From Rhizobiaceae bacterium (lineage in GTDB: Bacteria > Pseudomonadota > Alphaproteobacteria > Rhizobiales > Rhizobiaceae), in assembly GCA_020696915.1 (NCBI GenBank), contig JAJFMR010000116.1, positions 1-8,195 of the forward strand: a stretch of 8,195 nucleotides of DNA, written 5' to 3'. The notes under the pieces were generated by a model, which made no database searches, was not told the origin of the DNA, and saw nothing but the letters and a program-made list of their open reading frames with translations. Positions 6,283 to 8,195 of the stretch are shown here, piece after piece (the stretch's first letter is position 1; each line of letters opens with the position of its first letter). The translations under genes and the position numbers were made by a program.

Positions 6283-7047
6283 ATGAGCGCTCAGCCGGAC
6301 AAGAAACCGCTGTTCGACGCCAGGCCGGCGACCCCGGCGCGGCTGGCGGACTCGGTCTCGGACGCCATTGCCGCGGCGCTGTTCGACGGGCGCATCGGCC
6401 CCGGCGAGCCGCTCCCGCCCGAAGGCGAGATCGCCCGCGAGTTCGGCGTTTCGAAGCCGATCGCCCGCGAAGCGCTGCGGCAGCTCACGGCCGCCGGGCT
6501 GGTCTTCACGCAGCAGGGGAAGGTCGCCCGCGCCAAGGCGCTGAATGGCGAGTCCCTGGAGAGAATCTACGGCTACGCGGTGCGTTCCAGCCTGCCGCGC
6601 CTTCGCGAAGCCAACGAGATGCGGCGCGTCATCGAGACCGGCATCGCCCGGCTTGCCGCGCAGCGCCGCGACAGACCGGGCATGGCGGCCATGCAAAGGG
6701 CGCTGCAGGAGATGCAGTCGGGGCTGGGCCACCCCTCGGCTTTCACCGAGGCCGATATTCTTTTCCACGTCGGCCTGGCCATGGCTACGGGCAATTCGAT
6801 GATCCGCGTGCAGATGGAGGGCATGCGTTCCGTGCAGCGGGAGGTTTCGGAGCTGTTTTCGCGCCGCGCCAACCGCACGAAGACCGACTGGCAGGCGACG
6901 ATCGAACGTCACCGGGCGCTCTACGAGGCGATCGAAGCCGGCGACGGTGCGCTTGCGGAACAGTGCATCGCCAACCACTACGGCGCCGCCGACATCGCGT
7001 CGCTGGAGGTGGCCGGCAAGCGCGAGCCTGCGAAGGGTCGAAAATGA
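6283..7047 (+). CDS. GntR-family transcriptional regulator, FadR/FCD subfamily
   Basis: This 254-aa regulator has an N-terminal winged helix-turn-helix (about 17-87), including GEPLPPEGEIAREFGVSKPI with the recognition helix near SKPIAREALRQL. The C-terminal helical FCD ligand domain (about 108-235) contains the expected metal-binding set D158, H162, H210 and H232, so it probably senses a carboxylate such as a sugar acid through a bound metal. The start at 6283 is supported by GGGAGG (6274-6279) close upstream and by the usual N-terminal length; the open frame extends far upstream but has no suitable start. It overlaps the dehydrogenase gene by 4 nt (ATGA). Family members usually repress their own operon and a divergent one until the pathway intermediate binds. 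Confidence 0.92.
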   Translation: MSAQPDKKPLFDARPATPARLADSVSDAIAAALFDGRIGPGEPLPPEGEIAREFGVSKPIAREALRQLTAAGLVFTQQGKVARAKALNGESLERIYGYAVRSSLPRLREANEMRRVIETGIARLAAQRRDRPGMAAMQRALQEMQSGLGHPSAFTEADILFHVGLAMATGNSMIRVQMEGMRSVQREVSELFSRRANRTKTDWQATIERHRALYEAIEAGDGALAEQCIANHYGAADIASLEVAGKREPAKGRK

Positions 7048-7835
7048 GCCGCGACCGCTTCTCGCTTGCCGGGCGCCGGGCGCTGGTGACGGGCGCCAGT
7101 TCCGGCATCGGCCGCGCCTTGGCCGTCGGCCTCGCCGAGCAGGGCGCGGAGCTGGTGCTGCACCATTTCGGCGATGCGGCGGGTGCCGCCGAAACCGCCG
7201 GCGCGGCCGGCGGGCGGGCGCCTGTGCTCGAGGCCGATTTCACCCGGGACGGCGACGCCTCGAGGCTGGCCGGCGAGGTGATCGAACGCTACGGGCCGAT
7301 CGACATCCTCCTGGCCAATGCCGCGATCGAGCGGCGCGCGCCCTGGACCGAGATCTCGGCCGCGCATGTCGTCACGCATCTGTCGGCGAATCTCATGTCG
7401 CTCTTGACCCTCGCGCAGCGCCTGGTGCCGCCGATGACCGAACGCGGCTGGGGCAGGGTGGTGGCGACCGGCAGCGTGATGGCGTCGAGGCCGCGTGCGG
7501 AGACGGTTGCCTATGCCGCGCTGAAATCCGCACAACTGACCACGGTGCGCGCCATCGCGCGCGAGGTCGCGCCCCGCGGCGTGACGATCAACGTCGTCTC
7601 ACCCGGCGCCATCGAGATCGGGAAAAACGCCGACCGATATGCCGATCCCGCCTTTCGCCGCGCCGTCGCGGCGAAGATCCCGGCCGGGCGGCCGGGACGG
7701 CCCGAAGATCTGGTCGGCGCGGTGCTGTTCCTGTGCTCCGACGCCGCCGCCTATGTCACCGGCGTCGACATTCCCGTCGACGGCGGCTGGACGATCGGCG
7801 ACGCGCCCGGCATGCTGCCGGGGGAGGCAGTCTGA
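7044..7835 (+). CDS. Short-chain dehydrogenase/reductase, probable sugar 1-dehydrogenase
   Basis: This 263-aa classical SDR has the Rossmann cofactor motif TGASSGIG at 16-23, ANAA at 91-94 in place of the usual NNAG, and the catalytic tetrad N116, S144, Y157 and K161 (Y-A-A-L-K). The end carries the family signature VTGVDIPVDGGW (238-249). Lack of an acidic residue right at the end of the second beta strand (LVLHHFGD, 37-44) leaves NAD versus NADP preference open. In this locus it most likely oxidises a sugar at C1 to a lactone, the substrate of the lactonase encoded next. Other hydroxyl oxidations, such as of a sugar-acid intermediate, are possible. It overlaps the regulator gene by 4 nt and the lactonase gene by 1 nt, with AAGGG (7033-7037) 6 nt before the start. 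Confidence 0.9.
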   Translation: MSRDRFSLAGRRALVTGASSGIGRALAVGLAEQGAELVLHHFGDAAGAAETAGAAGGRAPVLEADFTRDGDASRLAGEVIERYGPIDILLANAAIERRAPWTEISAAHVVTHLSANLMSLLTLAQRLVPPMTERGWGRVVATGSVMASRPRAETVAYAALKSAQLTTVRAIAREVAPRGVTINVVSPGAIEIGKNADRYADPAFRRAVAAKIPAGRPGRPEDLVGAVLFLCSDAAAYVTGVDIPVDGGWTIGDAPGMLPGEAV

Positions 7836-8195
7836 TGGACCGGCCGTCGGTCAAGGTCTTCCGCAATTGCGGCGACGCCCTCGGCGAAGGGCCGCTCTGG
7901 GACGCTGCGCGGAACTGCCTGTGGTGGGTGGACGTCGCCGGCAGATACATCCATCGGGCCGATACGGTGGGCGAAACGATCGAGACCTTCGCAGTGGAGC
8001 ACGCTCCCGCAGCGCTTGCTCTGGCCGACGATGGCACGCTCGTCGTCGCCGCCGGGCTCGCCTGGTACCGTTTCGATCCCGCGACCGGGGGGCTGGACCG
8101 GATAGCCCGCACCGGCGTGAAATCGCCGGCGATGCGGCTGAACGACGGCGTGGTCGACGAACGCGGCCGGTTCTGGACGGGCACGCTCCATGAGG
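7835..8195 (+). CDS. SMP-30/gluconolactonase family sugar lactonase, 3' end outside window
   Basis: The first 120 residues of a six-bladed beta-propeller lactonase are present; the frame is open to the window edge. LGEGPLWD (16-23) supplies the metal ligand E18. RLNDGVVDERGRFWTGTL (101-118) supplies R101 and N103, the same numbers as the substrate-contacting residues of mammalian SMP-30. The other family metal ligands would lie beyond the edge. The ATG shares its first base with the stop of the dehydrogenase gene (TGATG, 7833-7837), and GGGGAGG (7821-7827) is 7 nt upstream. It would hydrolyse the lactone made by the dehydrogenase to an aldonic acid, feeding the divergently encoded dehydratase. 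The specific sugar is unknown. Confidence 0.9.
   Translation, partial: MDRPSVKVFRNCGDALGEGPLWDAARNCLWWVDVAGRYIHRADTVGETIETFAVEHAPAALALADDGTLVVAAGLAWYRFDPATGGLDRIARTGVKSPAMRLNDGVVDERGRFWTGTLHE

Overview
The window is GC-rich, densely packed bacterial chromosome. Its gene families, codon use and short or overlapping gene junctions suggest an alphaproteobacterium, probably of the rhizobial order (Mesorhizobium-, Aminobacter- or Rhizobium-like). That placement is inference from protein style, not from a marker gene. No RNA gene, insertion sequence, CRISPR array or phage gene is visible.

Left part (about 116-2536, + strand): three co-directional genes encode an AhpD-like carboxymuconolactone-decarboxylase-family protein, a Tat-exported metallo-beta-lactamase-fold hydrolase and a pyridoxamine-5'-phosphate-oxidase-like flavoprotein. 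A possible 36-codon small ORF sits just before the third gene. The set looks like a redox or detoxification group, but its substrate is not readable from the sequence. An imperfect dyad at 13-35 may be its operator.

Right part (about 2568 to the end): this is a sugar or sugar-acid catabolic locus built around a divergent promoter at about 6123-6282. To the right run a GntR/FCD regulator, a short-chain dehydrogenase and an SMP-30/gluconolactonase-type lactonase cut by the window edge; adjacent genes overlap by 4 and 1 nt. To the left run a mandelate-racemase-subgroup enolase-superfamily enzyme (probable sugar-acid dehydratase), a 307-aa protein of uncharacterised family and a 111-aa hypothetical protein, again overlapping by 4 and 1 nt. 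After a gap of about 250 nt comes a DHDPS/NAL-superfamily aldolase on the same strand. Together the enzymes supply each step of a non-phosphorylative oxidative route: sugar to lactone (dehydrogenase), lactone to aldonate (lactonase), aldonate to 2-keto-3-deoxy acid (dehydratase), and cleavage to pyruvate plus an aldehyde (aldolase). The two unknown proteins, translationally coupled to the dehydratase, are the least explained and most interesting part. A perfect 15-bp palindrome at 6206-6220, inside a set of overlapping inverted repeats, is the likely regulator binding site.
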